Origin: Sarcocystis neurona
Taxonomy: Eukaryota; Apicomplexa; Conoidasida; Eucoccidiorida; Sarcocystidae
Length of the DNA: 64,000 nt
Reading direction: 5' to 3'
Assembly: GCA_000727475.1 (NCBI GenBank)
Contig: KL647308.1
Span: 434,001-498,000, forward strand
Shown: positions 49,547-61,417 of the stretch, in pieces
Layout of the letters: every line of letters begins with the position of its first letter
Position numbering within the stretch: the first letter of the stretch is position 1
Position numbers and translations under genes: made by a program
Notes under the pieces: generated by a model
What the model was told of the DNA's origin: nothing
Seen by the model: only the letters and a program-made list of their open reading frames with translations
Databases searched by the model: none

Positions 49547-51667
49547 GTGTGCGCGTGGGGGTTTATCATCTACGACAAGTGCTTACAGAAAGTAAAATCC
49601 AAAGGTTGTGGGGGAAATCTCTGTCTTCCCCATTCGTGTCAATGTCCCGACACGCGCCTCGCTGCAGATGCCGCTTTTAATGGCGGAGCCCAGATCATAC
49701 ATCTCGAGGAACCCACACGCGTACACTGCATACTTACGTACGTGCTCAAACTCACACCCGTACGCCTTATATATATATATATACGTATGTGCATCTTTGT
49801 ATCATGAATGTTTCCCTATGCACATGTATATATGTACATTAATATATATATATATGACATTGTATAGGGAGTCCGTGGGCTGAATCGTTAATTGGCCTGG
49901 CTGCATCCTGTCGACAGAGGGAAGTACACGAGTTCATCCAACGTGCTCGAAAGGCTTCGTCTTCGCGGGCCCCGTACTCATGCCGCGTTTTCGAGAAGAA
50001 GCGCCGATTACGCACAGTCTAACGGCAAGATAACGTGTTTGTTTCCGCATCCGACAGTCACCCGTAAGAATCGCCTCAGACAATTCGTGAATATTGCCTG
50101 ACAACCCCCCAGGTACTGTCCTACATGTGTATACGCGTGTCGGCTTGCGACAGCGACTGGCGGGCCCTCGCCGGAAGAGCCCTACACGTGCTGTACTCGC
50201 AAGCAGACAAAATCAATTGACGCGTGTAGTGCAGCTCCCACGTCTGCGCTAAAGTTCCCTCTAGAGTGTCGCGGGGCACTTCTTTTGTCTGGCTGCTTCG
50301 TGCGAAAGTTGCTTGCTCGTTATCAAGCATGCGTCTGCTTGTGGACACGGATGCGCATGCATACAAACACACGGGTGTACAGCTCTACTCATTCGCCACA
50401 TGCTTCGGGAAGCACAAGGACACTCACACAGATGCGGAGAGGCGCACGTGAATGCAGAGTCCGCACCGCACACCCTACCGGGCGCGCGCATTGCAGTGCA
50501 CGCACATTAGACAGACCCCCGCGAAGAAGACTGCTTACCTACACATGACAGCACGTGCGCGCGCATGCGCGAATGCTTGCTCACCTTTACAGAGGTCAAC
50601 AGATGTGCAGGGATACGTGAATACACATGTGTGTGAGTCTAGGTGTATAACGTAGGTGCACATGAAGAAGGATCCGCACGTGCGGGCTCATGCGGGCAGA
50701 GTTCGTGCACGCGCATGCTCTAGCGTGCACGTGCTCATGTGTGTTACCATTCTTGCATATATGTAATGCCGAATCGATGCGCTGTTGCTTTCATCTGTTG
50801 ATGCGTGCACACGAGGAACTGTCATGCTTGGAGTGAAACGCTGGTGTGTTCTTGTACGCAGCTCTCTTCGTGCATGCCCCGTATTGCGTAGTTGAAAGTT
50901 GTGTTCACGCATGTCCACGCTTTTGTAGGCACTGACGCATGTGGACGATCTGGCAAATCTCTGCTCATGCTTGGACACGCTTACTTGGACGTCTGCTCAA
51001 GGGTGCGCAGGATCGTGCAAGCATACGCTCTCGTGTGCTTGCATGCGTATCCCCATATGTGCACATGCTCGAGCACGCATCGCCCTCCTTGTATATACAT
51101 CCATAAAAAAACAGGATGAGAATTTCAACGTTCCCGGTAGCACACGCCCACGTGCGCAGACCGTAAACATGAGCCCCTGCTCCCACACGCTTAAAATGCG
51201 TGGGTAGGCGCGTGGCATCGTGTTCTCTGCACAGCATCTTTCCTCGCTCGAGTCTGAAGCCGACGTGTCAAAAGGAGACGGCAGCTGCTCAACATTAAGA
51301 GAAAACAGGCAACCGCTTTGTCGCGTGTCTCCGTCTCCTTCGCGTTGCACAGTCTACAATGTCAACTTTTCGAAACGCATACACATCTGTCAGACTCGTG
51401 ACGCTCCCGTCACGCGTACCCGAACTGACATTGACACACACGCGCATCTGTTTACATCCGGGCCTGTGCTTGTATGCGTAGGCTCATACATGGACGGAGA
51501 TGTACAATACACGTATACACACGTAAATATATCTGTGTTTTTCCGCCTGAGTGCGCAGTAAAACCTGTGACGGCGGCGGCCTGCTGCACGCATTCTCTAC
51601 CTGTGAAACATCTTAGTAGCTGTGAGACACCCGTTAAAGGAGTCCTGTAATACCCGTCAGACAGTGT

Positions 51668-51729
51668 CCAGTTTTTTCTGCAACTATATATATATATATG
51701 TACATATATGTAGTTGCCGAAAAAACAGG
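51668..51729. repeat. Long imperfect palindrome, 62 bp
   Basis: The left arm (CCAGTTTTTTCTGCAACTAT, then TA repeats) pairs with the right arm (ATATGTAGTTGCCGAAAAAA, then CAGG). The arms match over about 25 bases, with a mismatch at the CTG/CGG position and slack in the (TA)n centre. It would form a strong hairpin in single-stranded DNA or RNA. Nothing recognisable flanks it. Confidence 0.75.
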
Positions 51730-52627
51730 CATGTAGCGCCTGTCAGGAGGTTGCGCGCACAGTAGTGCCCGCAGAAACAGGCCAGTCCACCGTCTAAACA
51801 TGTCATACGCATTGTCTCCGTACCATCTTCACGGCGCACGGGGCCGATATTCCTATTTAAGTCTTACACCGGTTGTCTCTGTCTCTCCCTCCATATACAC
51901 GTGTATATGTCTTCGTATGTGTACACATTCATAGCTTGTGTGAGTTGACAGTGACATAGGGAATTCCTGGTTGGATGTGCCGTGTGTGAAGTTGCCCGTT
52001 CATGTTTTTAGAAGTTCCAATTTCTATCTGCCTTGTTTCTGCCGTTGCACGCCTAGTAGTGCCCTCAGAAAACACGGCACTCCCCTTCTTGTCATTGCTT
52101 GATGATCAAAAGAAGTTTGCGAGCGCATGCGACAACATGGCCCCTTTGGCGCTGCTTTCAAAGTCGGCGGATCGCGGCGCATTTGCTGCTGCACGCCGTG
52201 CAAGTACGTATAACGAGGCAGCTTGAACAGTGCCTCTGCTAGGAGCGTCGCTGCTGCATGTGTACAAGGCAACGCCGATTCAGAGCAGACGCGGTTAAGC
52301 AAATTTACTTTTAACTCTTGTAGTTGTATGGCTACCTCAAAGTAGTTGGAAATGCTGGGATCGCGCGTCTGGTCACGTTGCAATTAAGGTTGCCGCCGCC
52401 GTCCCGCCTGCTGTTTCAGCCGCTTCAGAACGTCGAAAGCCCAAGGTCCAGCGGCAGCAGCACACGCGGACGGCTTACAGTATGGCAGCTGCTGCATCTT
52501 TGCTGCCGCAGTGGTGAGAGGCCCCGTGAAGACAGCGGAATTCCTTGCAACATGCGGATGCGGCGTAACAATTGCTGTTGCATGCCGTCGCTGCGGCGGA
52601 TGGGTATCCACCTGGAAAGGCTAAGGA

Positions 52628-52861
52628 ATGTTCCAGTGGGCGCTGCGGTGTCTGGGACTCGCGCTGCTGCTAGTGGTGCTCTTTGAGGAAGTAAGTTCCC
52701 TCCGAGCTGCCGCATCCGCAGCCGCACCTGCAGAGACACGGCATGTTCAGCTGCGAGTGCTGCCTCCGCTCTACGATTCCTCCTGTACTGCTGTCGACCC
52801 CACCTTTCTCTGCCCTGTTGCTCGTGTCATTCTTGTGGCTTCTGATCTTCTACGTCTTTAG
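52628..52861 (+). CDS. Possible short secreted protein or first exon with signal peptide
   Basis: The frame opens with ATG and about 20 residues of signal-peptide type: a short polar start, then LRCLGLALLLVVLF, then a small-residue region VSS. The frame as read ends after 77 codons, with a likely mature part of about 50 residues holding two Cys. An exact donor-like GTAAGT lies at 52691, directly after the hydrophobic core. This could therefore be a 63-nt first exon, but no downstream plus-strand exon is clear before the convergent gene ends at 53340. No family is recognised. Confidence 0.3.
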   Translation: MFQWALRCLGLALLLVVLFEEVSSLRAAASAAAPAETRHVQLRVLPPLYDSSCTAVDPTFLCPVARVILVASDLLRL

Positions 52862-53339
52862 TGAATCCGGTGCCCGTTCCACGGTGCTTGCGTTCTTGCC
52901 TCGGCTTTAAAAGCTGCAGTTCCGCTGGCTTTTTCTCGTAGGCGCTCCCGTCTCTTTGCTCCTGTTTCTTCGTTGCCGCGTTCCTACACGCTTCCGAACG
53001 TTTGGCTGCCCCTAGCCCCTTCTCTTCTGTTTGTTACTTCGTCCGCTCTCGTGGTACTTCGTGTTTCCTGGTGCTACTGCCCTGCAGTCTGTGTTCTGCT
53101 CCTAGTAGCCACACGCTGCTCTTATCACCTGTTCGCAGCTGTTCTGACTCTCCCATTCTGGTTTTTGTCGTTCTGAAGGTGGTCCTACGTACTGCGCCTA
53201 CACTTTCGCTGCTGCGTTTACAGTTTGCTGGTACCCCTACGCTTCTGTTGCTGGTATCGCACTTCTGCTGTCTCAAGTGTGCTTCTGCTGTTGTTGCGTC
53301 TCGTACCGCTGCTGTTGCTGTTGCTTAACTCAAGCCACT
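52862..53339. other. Pyrimidine-rich stretch between convergent genes
   Basis: The plus strand is CTG/TTC-rich with no supportable exon. If the signal-peptide frame at 52628 is spliced, this would be its intron or 3' UTR. On the minus strand it is the region directly after the stop of the Gln/Ala-rich gene. Confidence 0.4.
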
Positions 53340-56300
53340 TTACTCCTCATCTACCTGGTTGAGCTGCTTAGGAGCGATTCTCTCTACGCGGGAGACGCGT
53401 GCAACGAAGCGGTTGCCTTCGACGACAGCACTAAAAGCTTCGACTTCCTCTGCAGGTTCTTGAGCTGTCGGATTAGGTGCTGTTTCTGGGCGAGAAGAAG
53501 AAGCAGAAGGCGGAGTTCCAGGAGGCGAATCTTTCTCTGGTAGCTGGAGATCAGGCGGAGAAAACTGGAACAATTCTGCGTTGCTCAGCCTTGTTGATCT
53601 TCGGTTCGGCGACAGCAAACTCATGTGGCTCCGTCTGGTGTGTTGTGATTGTCGCGACCGTCGTGGTTGCTGCCAGTACGGATACGGCTGCTGCTGCTCC
53701 TCCTCGTCCTGCTGCTGGTGCAGCTGGTGTCGCTGCTCCTGCTCCTGCTCAAGTTTCATAGATACATGCTTGTTGCCGACGCTTGCAGGGCGTCTGTGTT
53801 CGTCGGAATGGAACGGAAGGATTGGTGAGGCAGTAGCGCCAGCAGTCGGACAGGCTGTAGCCGCACGAGGATGCGCAGCAGTAGCGGTGCGATCGAAAGT
53901 ATCCGTACTAGCAGCAACAGCAGAAACCTCAGCAACTGGAGTTGAGACTGCACCAGAAGCTGGTGACTTTTCTTCTTCAGAAAGGCCCGCTGGCTCTGCA
54001 GCGTGTTTGTGGCCAACAGGAGAATCCGTGCCAGAGGTCCTAACAGAAGCATCAGCAGGTTTCTTTCTTGCTGATTCCCCTGCTGCAACTGCGATGTGAG
54101 ACTCGTCGTTTCTTACTTCCCCTGGGCTGTTGCTTTCGGTTCCTGCTGACTGCGTTGCCTTGCTTACTTCTGCTGCGTGTCCCTGCTCCACCGCAGCTGC
54201 TTCGTCGCTGCAGTGCAATTCCCGTTGCTGCTCCGGATTCTCCTCTGGAGCTACGGAATCGCTTGCGCTTGCTGACGCTGCTGCCCCAGGACCACCAGCT
54301 GGGTGCAGAAATAGTCGTTCACTGTTCGCTGGTAATTCTACTTCTGTATGCTGTGCTATGTCATCTTCTCTCTTCATCTCCTCTAAGTCACTCTGCAAGC
54401 GCTCTGCGCCCTGCTGGTTCTCTTTTTTCTCTCTACTGCCCCGTACTCCGTCAACTGTTCCGTCGTCCGACGTTACACCCCGTGTAGGGTAGGGTTGCTG
54501 TAGTTGCAGTTCGTCTCTTTCTAGAGAAGATGGCATCTGCTGCTGCTTCGTCGGATGTTCCCTCTTTGTTGCAACGTGTTCTTCTGCCACCGTCTCCATT
54601 TGCGGCAAATATGCACGTTTCTGCCCTAATGTGGAATCTGATGGCTCTGTTGCAACAAGGGAGGCAGCACCTGGCACCTCTGTAGATGAAGGTCCAGCTG
54701 CAGGGCCTGATACATATCTACCTTCTGCTGCAGGTGTGCTGCTGCCCCCAAGACAGTGCTCCCCGTTCCTGTGTTCCTCCTCGGAAAAAGCTCCTGCTGC
54801 AGCAAATGCTTGAAGCTGACTTGCGGAGTCGCCGCGGACCGCAGCTGGGGAACAAGAAGAAGAAATTGCCGGCAGGGGAGAAGAAGCCACTCCATGTTTA
54901 CCCTCTTCAGCTGCAGTGCCTGCCGCAGCGCCTCGTAATTCATGTATTTGTCGCCTACTTTCGCTGTCTGCTTCTGACAGGTGAGACGCTGTTGGCAAGT
55001 AGACTTTCGTTGAAGAAACGTCTGAGGAAGACCGGGGAGGGTTCGCAGATGCAGACGTAGGCGAGGCTGCATTAGAGTTCACTGATATCTGCTGCATATC
55101 GCCCTGTTGTTCTTGCTCTTGCCGTTGCAGCTGGTGGTTTTTTTCACGCTGCGCTCCTGGCGCTTGCTCGTCTGGCGGAGAGGTCGGCGTGTGCGGCTGT
55201 TTTTGTATCTCCTGCTGTTGCTCGTCGTTTGTGTTCCGTGTGTGCTGCTGCTGCGCTTGCTGTCGGTGTTGAAACTGTACTTCTTCAGCGCCGACCTGCC
55301 TATTCGCGTGTCCAGCAAACGCAAGTCTCCCGGCAGCCAGCTGCGCAGAAAGTGGCCGGCTGCCTGGAAGCCCTCCGACCAGCGGCGAGGAAGAAATTGT
55401 GACTACGGCCCCTGCTGCAACGGCTGCAGCAACAGCAGCAGGCGACGACGGCTGTCGAGACGGAGGAGGCTGTGACTGCCCCACGCTTTCTGCTGTTGCA
55501 CTTGGTGTTGCTGCTGCTGCAGTTGGTGTTGCTGCTACACTTGACAACCCTGTTGCGTTTAGTGCTGCTGCCGCAGAGGGCTTGTCAGCATTAGCGCTAG
55601 ACACACCGCTTCTTTGGCGCAGCAATGCGAGTGTAGCAGGGCTTACAGGTCCTGCTCTCGCTCCTGCTGCCACCACTGGAGTTAAGAAGCCAGGCGGAGT
55701 GCCTGAAACTGGTCTGCTCAAACTGCTGCTGCTTGATGCGGCTAGAGCTGCAGCCGCTGCTGCAACTCTCTCGCGTGGCAGCGGCGATGCCCCCAATGGT
55801 GTTCCTGAAACTGGTCTGCCCAAACTGCTGCCGCTTGATGCGGCTAGAGCTGCAGCCGCTGCTGCTACTCTCTCGCGTGGCAGCGGCGATGCCCCCAATG
55901 GTGTTCCTGGCGGCGGCCCGCCGCGACTCTGTGGCCGCTTACCTGCGTTTGAGGAAGGCAGCAGACCTGCACGTGGAGACTGCAGTCCTGCTGCTGCTGC
56001 AGCAGCAACAGGTGACGACGCCGAAAAACTAGCTACTGGAGCAGTACCAGCAGAAACATAGGGAAAATTTTCAGCTTCTTTCCCAAACGACGACGCAGAA
56101 TGAGGCCCGCGTGAACCTTCCAAAACCGCTCCACCGAAAACCACTGCAGCACTCTCGCTGCCGTCGTTTCTAGTTTCCTTGCTGCTCTCTGCAGACGAAG
56201 CAGTGGTAGTCCCGTGTGCGTTGCCTTCCGCCGGAGCTCTCGTACTAGCAGTCCCTCCAATATTTGTCGACGTTGCTGGGGCTGTGGCTGAAACGCCTCC

Positions 56301-59300
56301 TGAAGCAACATCGGCAGCACCCACTACAGAAATAGCCTCCCTTTTAACCCAGCGAATGAAATGCTTGTGCAAGGTGTTCTCGTGCTACGCTTTCTGCTGC
56401 TACTGCTCTACTAGGCTCAGAAGCGTGTTCCAGATACTACGACCTCCGTGGCGCTACTTTTGTAGTAGACGTTGCTTCTCGGGGTGCTGCAAACCGGTCA
56501 CTGGTGGAAAGTGCGAGGCGCTACTTACCTGCGTGCAAAGCGCTCGTCGCAGTCGCTCCTTCGACCTGCTGGTACGTTGTCGTAACGGATTTGCTGCTGC
56601 TTCCTGGCTGTGCGATCCGTAGCTGCTCCAGCAACAACTGTCCCTGCTGTTTGGCTTCAGGGGCGCAGGAAACGGAGGGTGAACTCTGAGACAAAACGCC
56701 ATCGTCCTCCACACGTTTCTGCGTACCTCCGCCGGCAACAGCAGACGTAGCATCCACCAAATCCGCCCCACTCCGCAGACTGCCTCGCACCTCCTCCTGT
56801 TGCTGCTCGCCTTGCTGCGTCTGTTGCAGTGCTGCAGCTCCCGCCACTGCAGGACCTGTGCCAGCTACGGAAGAGCAGGCGTCAGCTGGTATCTTTAGTT
56901 CGCCTCGCTGACTTCTAAGGGAGGGAGGCGCTGACAGCTGTAGAGGTTTGCCAGGTTTGGGCGGAAATAGTGTCCCGCCTCCAGATGCAGATGGAGCAGC
57001 AGCAAATTCCTCTGCTGCTGCTGCTGCCGCGGCCTGGAGTGTCGCACGCGTGGCTTCGGATCGGTCAAGTAGCGCTCGCGCATCTAGATCAACCGGTACT
57101 GCAGCACAGGCAGTAGGCGGGGCTGGCTCTGCTGAAGCAGAAAATCCTGAGCTAACAGCGTTACTGCCTGAAGGACCAGCAGAGCTTCTTTCAGCAGTAT
57201 TGAGGAACGCAGCAGACATAACTCTAGGACCGGCAGAGTTGATACGCCCAGCGGCCGAGGCAGCACCAGCGCTGAAGCGTCTCTCTGCTCCCCCCGCTGC
57301 AGACCCTGGACGCTGATAAGGCACTACGGGACGTCTTCCGTCTGTATCGCCAACCGCACTTACATTAGACGAGGAGGCGGTTGCTGCACGTATCGCCTGG
57401 AATGCTGCTGCTGCGACAGTCGGAGGCAGCGGGGAAGCCGGTCGTCCTGGTGATTGTGCCTGCTGACGGATCCACGAGGATGAGAGAACCAGTTTCCCTG
57501 ACCCGCCAGCTGCGGAAGCAACAGGGGACACTACAGTTGCATTCCCAATAGCAGACTGTTCGGCGGGGCTGCTCTTGGGTCGCAGCGACTGCGCGTCTGA
57601 AGCAACATACTCAGGCTGTTGACAATATCCGGGCAACGCTCCTGCATTCATCCCCGTCACGCAGGTGCTGCTCGAGCTACCGGCGGTTCCGCTGTTATCA
57701 CTGTCGGCATTGCCGCTGCAACTGCCAACGGCGTCGCTGCTGCTGCTGTGAGCCGCTAGGTTTGCTGAGAGGCCGCCCTGGAGTGGACCGCTGCCGGGGT
57801 GTTCCCCCGCTGACTGTGATGGCGTTCCCTCCTCGTGTCTCTGCTGTTCTGGTTGGGTTTCTTGTTGTTCGTGCAGCTCGTCGGGCCTCACTTTGTTATT
57901 CTCCACACAAAGAGCAGACCTTTGTTTAGCTTCTTCTCCACCTTCAACATTAACTTCATTTTCTACTTGAGGCGTTGTTATTCGGGATTCTGCCCCTACT
58001 GGGGAGTCTCCTGCTCTTTCGTGAAGGGACGTACTCGGAAGGGCAGGAGTGGCGGATGAAGTTTTTGCAGCTGCAGCCGGTACAACACCAGCAGACGGCG
58101 ATGGTGATAGCGAAGCGCCGCTGCCTAGTTTCCCGTCACTGTTCACCGGCAGGAAGGAGAAGGGAGAAGAAGCGTAGAACGGGGCGCCTGCTGACGCAGC
58201 AGAACTTGGTCTGCTCTGCTGCTGTTGCTGCTCTATCGGACCCTTTCCGTCCTTTTCTTCCTGTTGCTGCCCCTCCTCCAGGCTGTCAACCTGTACCAAG
58301 GCGTTTTCCACCACACGTAGAAGACTTTGGCGAGCTGCTTCTGTAGCGTCGTCAGACTCTAGGCGCCGTGCGTAGTGCTCGCCGGGAAATTCTTCGTCTT
58401 TTCTTTTCTGCGCTTGGTTATTTTGGGCACCGTGCCGCGGTTGAGGTGTCTCCGTCATGTTTTCTTCACCAGCGCCTCTCTCTGCTGCTTCTTTCGCTCG
58501 CTGTTGCTGCTGCTCCTGCTGACGCGCAGCTGCTTCTTCTTCCGCCGCGAGGGTTTCGCACCTCTCCCACAACGCAGCCAGCACAGTCGCTGAACTTCGC
58601 TTACCCAGGTCGAACGGAATACTCGATAGCCCATTGGTGGTATTGTCGCCGCTGGTGCTGCCGCCACTCGGCCTGGAGCTGGAAGGGGACACTACTGCTT
58701 CTTGACCATCTGCTCTTGCAACAATGTCGGGCCTCGTCCGCTGCGTGCATGCTTCGTCTCCTGCACCACCTTCTGGTGCACTTGCTGGGGTCGTTTCTTC
58801 ACTTGCTGTTGCCTCCCTTGCAGCAGTTTGCTCTTGTTGAGCCTGTCGCAGCGTCTCGGCTGCCTCCGTTGTTGCCTCGTCGCCTTGCATGAGCTCCGGC
58901 AATCCACTAAACCGCACCGGCAAGGCTGCTGATCTTCCTGAGCCCGCCGTTGCCTGCTGCTGCGACTGCCCCTCGTGACCTTGTTGTTCTGGCTCCCGAT
59001 TTATGGGCACCTGTCGCAGCACAACTGACAGCGAGGCAGGAACTTCCTCACTGGGATCTGCTGGAGGAGGCTGCTGCTCTACTTGGTGATTTTGCGATTC
59101 TTCCCATGTTCGCAAAGGTTGCTGCTGCCTCTGGCAATTACTCTGCTGCTGGTCACCATGCTGTTTCTGCTCGCGTTCCACCGTTGCCTTCTGCTGCAGC
59201 TGACTTAATTCTCCGGGCTCACGAGAATGTGTCCCTTCCCCACCCTGTTGCCTTATTGCAGCGCCTCCAGGTGAAGCGGAGGGCTCAAGATGTGTTTCCG

Positions 59301-60839
59301 CTTGCCTCTTCTGCGTCTGCAAATACTGCTGTTGTGCCGGTTCCTCCCTCTGTACCACCTGCTGCATGCTGCACACCTCGTCTTCCGTCTGCGCCTGAAA
59401 GGGAGCACCACTGTTACGTATGGTCTTCACGCCCCCTCCGTCCTGCGGCTCCAGATTCTGTTGACGAATCAGGTCCTGCCGACCCTGCTGAGAGTCTTTC
59501 TGCTGCTCTGGATTCCGCAGGACGGCGCTTGGGGGCGACGGATATGTCTGTGCTTCTTCTGTAGCGCTGTGAATTGTTGTACCCACCGCCTGCTGCTCCC
59601 TATCCAAGGCGTTCCCCGTTTCTTGCTGCGAGTGGTCAAGCTGCTGTATCCCCTGCTGAGGCTGCTGTGCTTGGGGATGCTGCTGTCCACACCGCTGCTT
59701 TTCCTGCTGCTCGTGTCGCTGTTGTTCCTGCGGGCCGTGTCTGTGCGGCTCCTGCTGCCCTTCGTCTCGCTGTCGTTGTTCCTGCGTTTGCCGTGTTGGC
59801 GGCTGCTTGCCCGGGTGTATCTCTCCATGCTGCTTTTGCTGCTGTCCTCCCTGTTCGTCTTGCCCAGTCTGCGTGTTGCCGGCTGCCTGCTGCTGCAGCT
59901 GCGTTTTCACCTCTTTGGAGCCTTGCGTACTGAGGCTTTTCTTGCGGCTGCTGGTCGACGCCCTGCCACCAACCCCAACGGACGAGGCATGTCTCGACCT
60001 CTCAGTCTGCTGCTGAGGCTGTACAGGCTTTGCCTGGAGCTCGTACGAGGATCGCTCCCCTTGTCTGATGCTGTTTTGATCCGCTGACGGCTTTGCAATT
60101 TTCCTTCTTCTCCAGAAACCGGGCTCTCCACCAAAAAACTTCGACGACTTCGTCTCCGTGCCACCAGCAGTCTGCGAAGACTGCTGGTGTTGCTGTCGTT
60201 GCTGCTGCTGCAGCAGCTGCACTTGCGGGGACCCAGTACTGCGCTTGGGTTGCGCAGCGGCACTTATTGCTGCTCCTGCCACACTGCGCCTCGCTGGTTC
60301 TACCTTGGAATACTGCTTCTCCTTCTGCCGACCAAACAACATTCTGCCTGACTGAGTCAAGAAGTGAGGCACTGTGGGCTTTTTTCTCAGCCCTCCACCG
60401 GTATCTCCTTCTTTCGTATTATTTGTTGTGCTGGAGCGCCTTACCGGGTGGTTGGTCTCCTCAACGCTTCCTGCTGACCCTCTACTCTCTGCGCTGTCCG
60501 TCTTCCTTCGCTCAGGATGCCGCTGCTGCTGCCCAGTCGCAACCCACGTGGCAGCCTCTCCTGTGACAGAGACGTCTTTGTTTTGTGCCAAGTACTCTGC
60601 ATCTGACTGCTCCCTCTCATCACCCGCTGTCTTTGCTGCTGGTAGATCCGTCGCGGCAGTTGGGTCTGCCGGTGCTGCATTCTGTCCTCCCGCTGCTCCA
60701 CGAACTGCTGCGCAAGCAGCTTCACTGGGGTACAGCTGCTGCGGCAGCACACACGGGGGGAAGCCAGCAGCAGCCGATGGCGACCCCGGCAGCGGACTGT
60801 TCGCCACACTGAGAAGAAGAGGTTGCAGGGCAGCGACTC
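53340..60839 (-). CDS. Very large Gln/Ala/Ser-rich protein, two visible exons, function unknown
   Basis: I do not recognise a family. The exon at 60839-56529 is followed by a 229-nt intron with donor CACGCAG|GTAAGT and acceptor GATGTTGCTTCAG, then the exon at 56299-53340 ending in QVDEE and TAA. The join is phase-consistent. From the first in-frame ATG (60345) the product is about 2,258 residues. The frame stays open further up to a likely acceptor at 60840-60841, so a further 5' exon probably exists. Composition is Gln-rich roughly from 60250 to 58950, with EQQ, QQQ and HGQQ repeats. It is Ala/Ser/Pro-rich elsewhere, with many SPR and RPxS sites, few hydrophobic segments and no transmembrane helix. 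A 34-residue unit starting GTPLGASPLPRERV is duplicated in tandem near the start of exon 2. The protein is probably intrinsically disordered. Confidence 0.75.
55699..55902 (-). repeat. Coding tandem duplication, 102-bp unit
   Basis: Two nearly identical 102-base units encode 34 residues each, GTPLGASPLPRERV followed by an Ala run and LAASS-SSL-RPVS. A third truncated start, GTPPGF, follows. The copies differ at only a handful of bases, so the duplication is recent. The length is a multiple of three, which preserves the frame. Confidence 0.9.
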
Positions 60840-61417
60840 CTGGAATGCAGGAACAGACAGAAGACAGCTGCAAGGAGAAACGTGGTGGCCGGCAGGCACG
60901 TGGGGAAAACAAAAGATTTCATCCGTTTGCGAACATCTTCAACGACGCACCAAACCGACACGCAGAATGACGTCCACCAGACAGCAAGCAGCGCGGAAGC
61001 AGAAAGGGGATAACGTAATGCAAAAAGACGTAGAGGATCGGCGACTGGGACTGAACCAATGCTAGCGGGGAAAGGAACCTATCAGACGTAGAGACCGAAG
61101 CAGCACAGAAACAGTAGATGACAGGTAAGAGGCGATGAAGAATGGAGTAAAAGGCAACCAACACGCCACGGCACACAAGAGAAACAACGTAGTACGAGCA
61201 AGCAGACTGAATCCGTGGATGCGAAGTCACACCGGTTGCATGACAGATGTGCATTTGATGATAAGACGTACAGATATCGGTGTGTGAGGCCGCAGTTGCT
61301 TCTCTTGGTCCTGCTCTCGCTACGTGCTATCTGAGAAGGAGAAAGCGAAAGGCTCTGTGTCTTATTTTAAAGAACCTTTTACGGTGCGCAGCTGTATATG
61401 TGTGCACATTTGGAAAG
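60840..61417. other. Short intergenic stretch with a signal-peptide-like frame
   Basis: The minus strand contains an ATG at 60922 opening a hydrophobic start (MKSFVFPTCLPATTFLLAAV). It runs into a frame that differs from the large Gln/Ala-rich one. No splice site I can place would join the two. The rest is pyrimidine-biased on the minus strand with no other supportable exon, and may include the promoter of the Gln/Ala-rich gene and the 3' UTR of the gene upstream. Confidence 0.35.

Larger units (their letters stand above)
47851..52627. other. Intergenic stretch
   Basis: CAG runs are few and no long frame has amino-acid bias or recognisable motifs. Present are (TA)n tracts at about 49770-49784, 49840-49855 and 51687-51699, a run of eight G at 48920, two hairpins listed separately, and GTGCATGC/CACGTGC-rich DNA at 50550-51080. 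Frames of 60-148 codons on both strands overlap each other and start largely at non-ATG codons. Confidence 0.5.

Noticed and set aside
60722..60922. Signal-peptide-like start (ATG at 60922, minus) for the Gln/Ala-rich gene
   Set aside because: The frame differs from that of the large exon, and no reasonable donor-acceptor pair brings them into phase.
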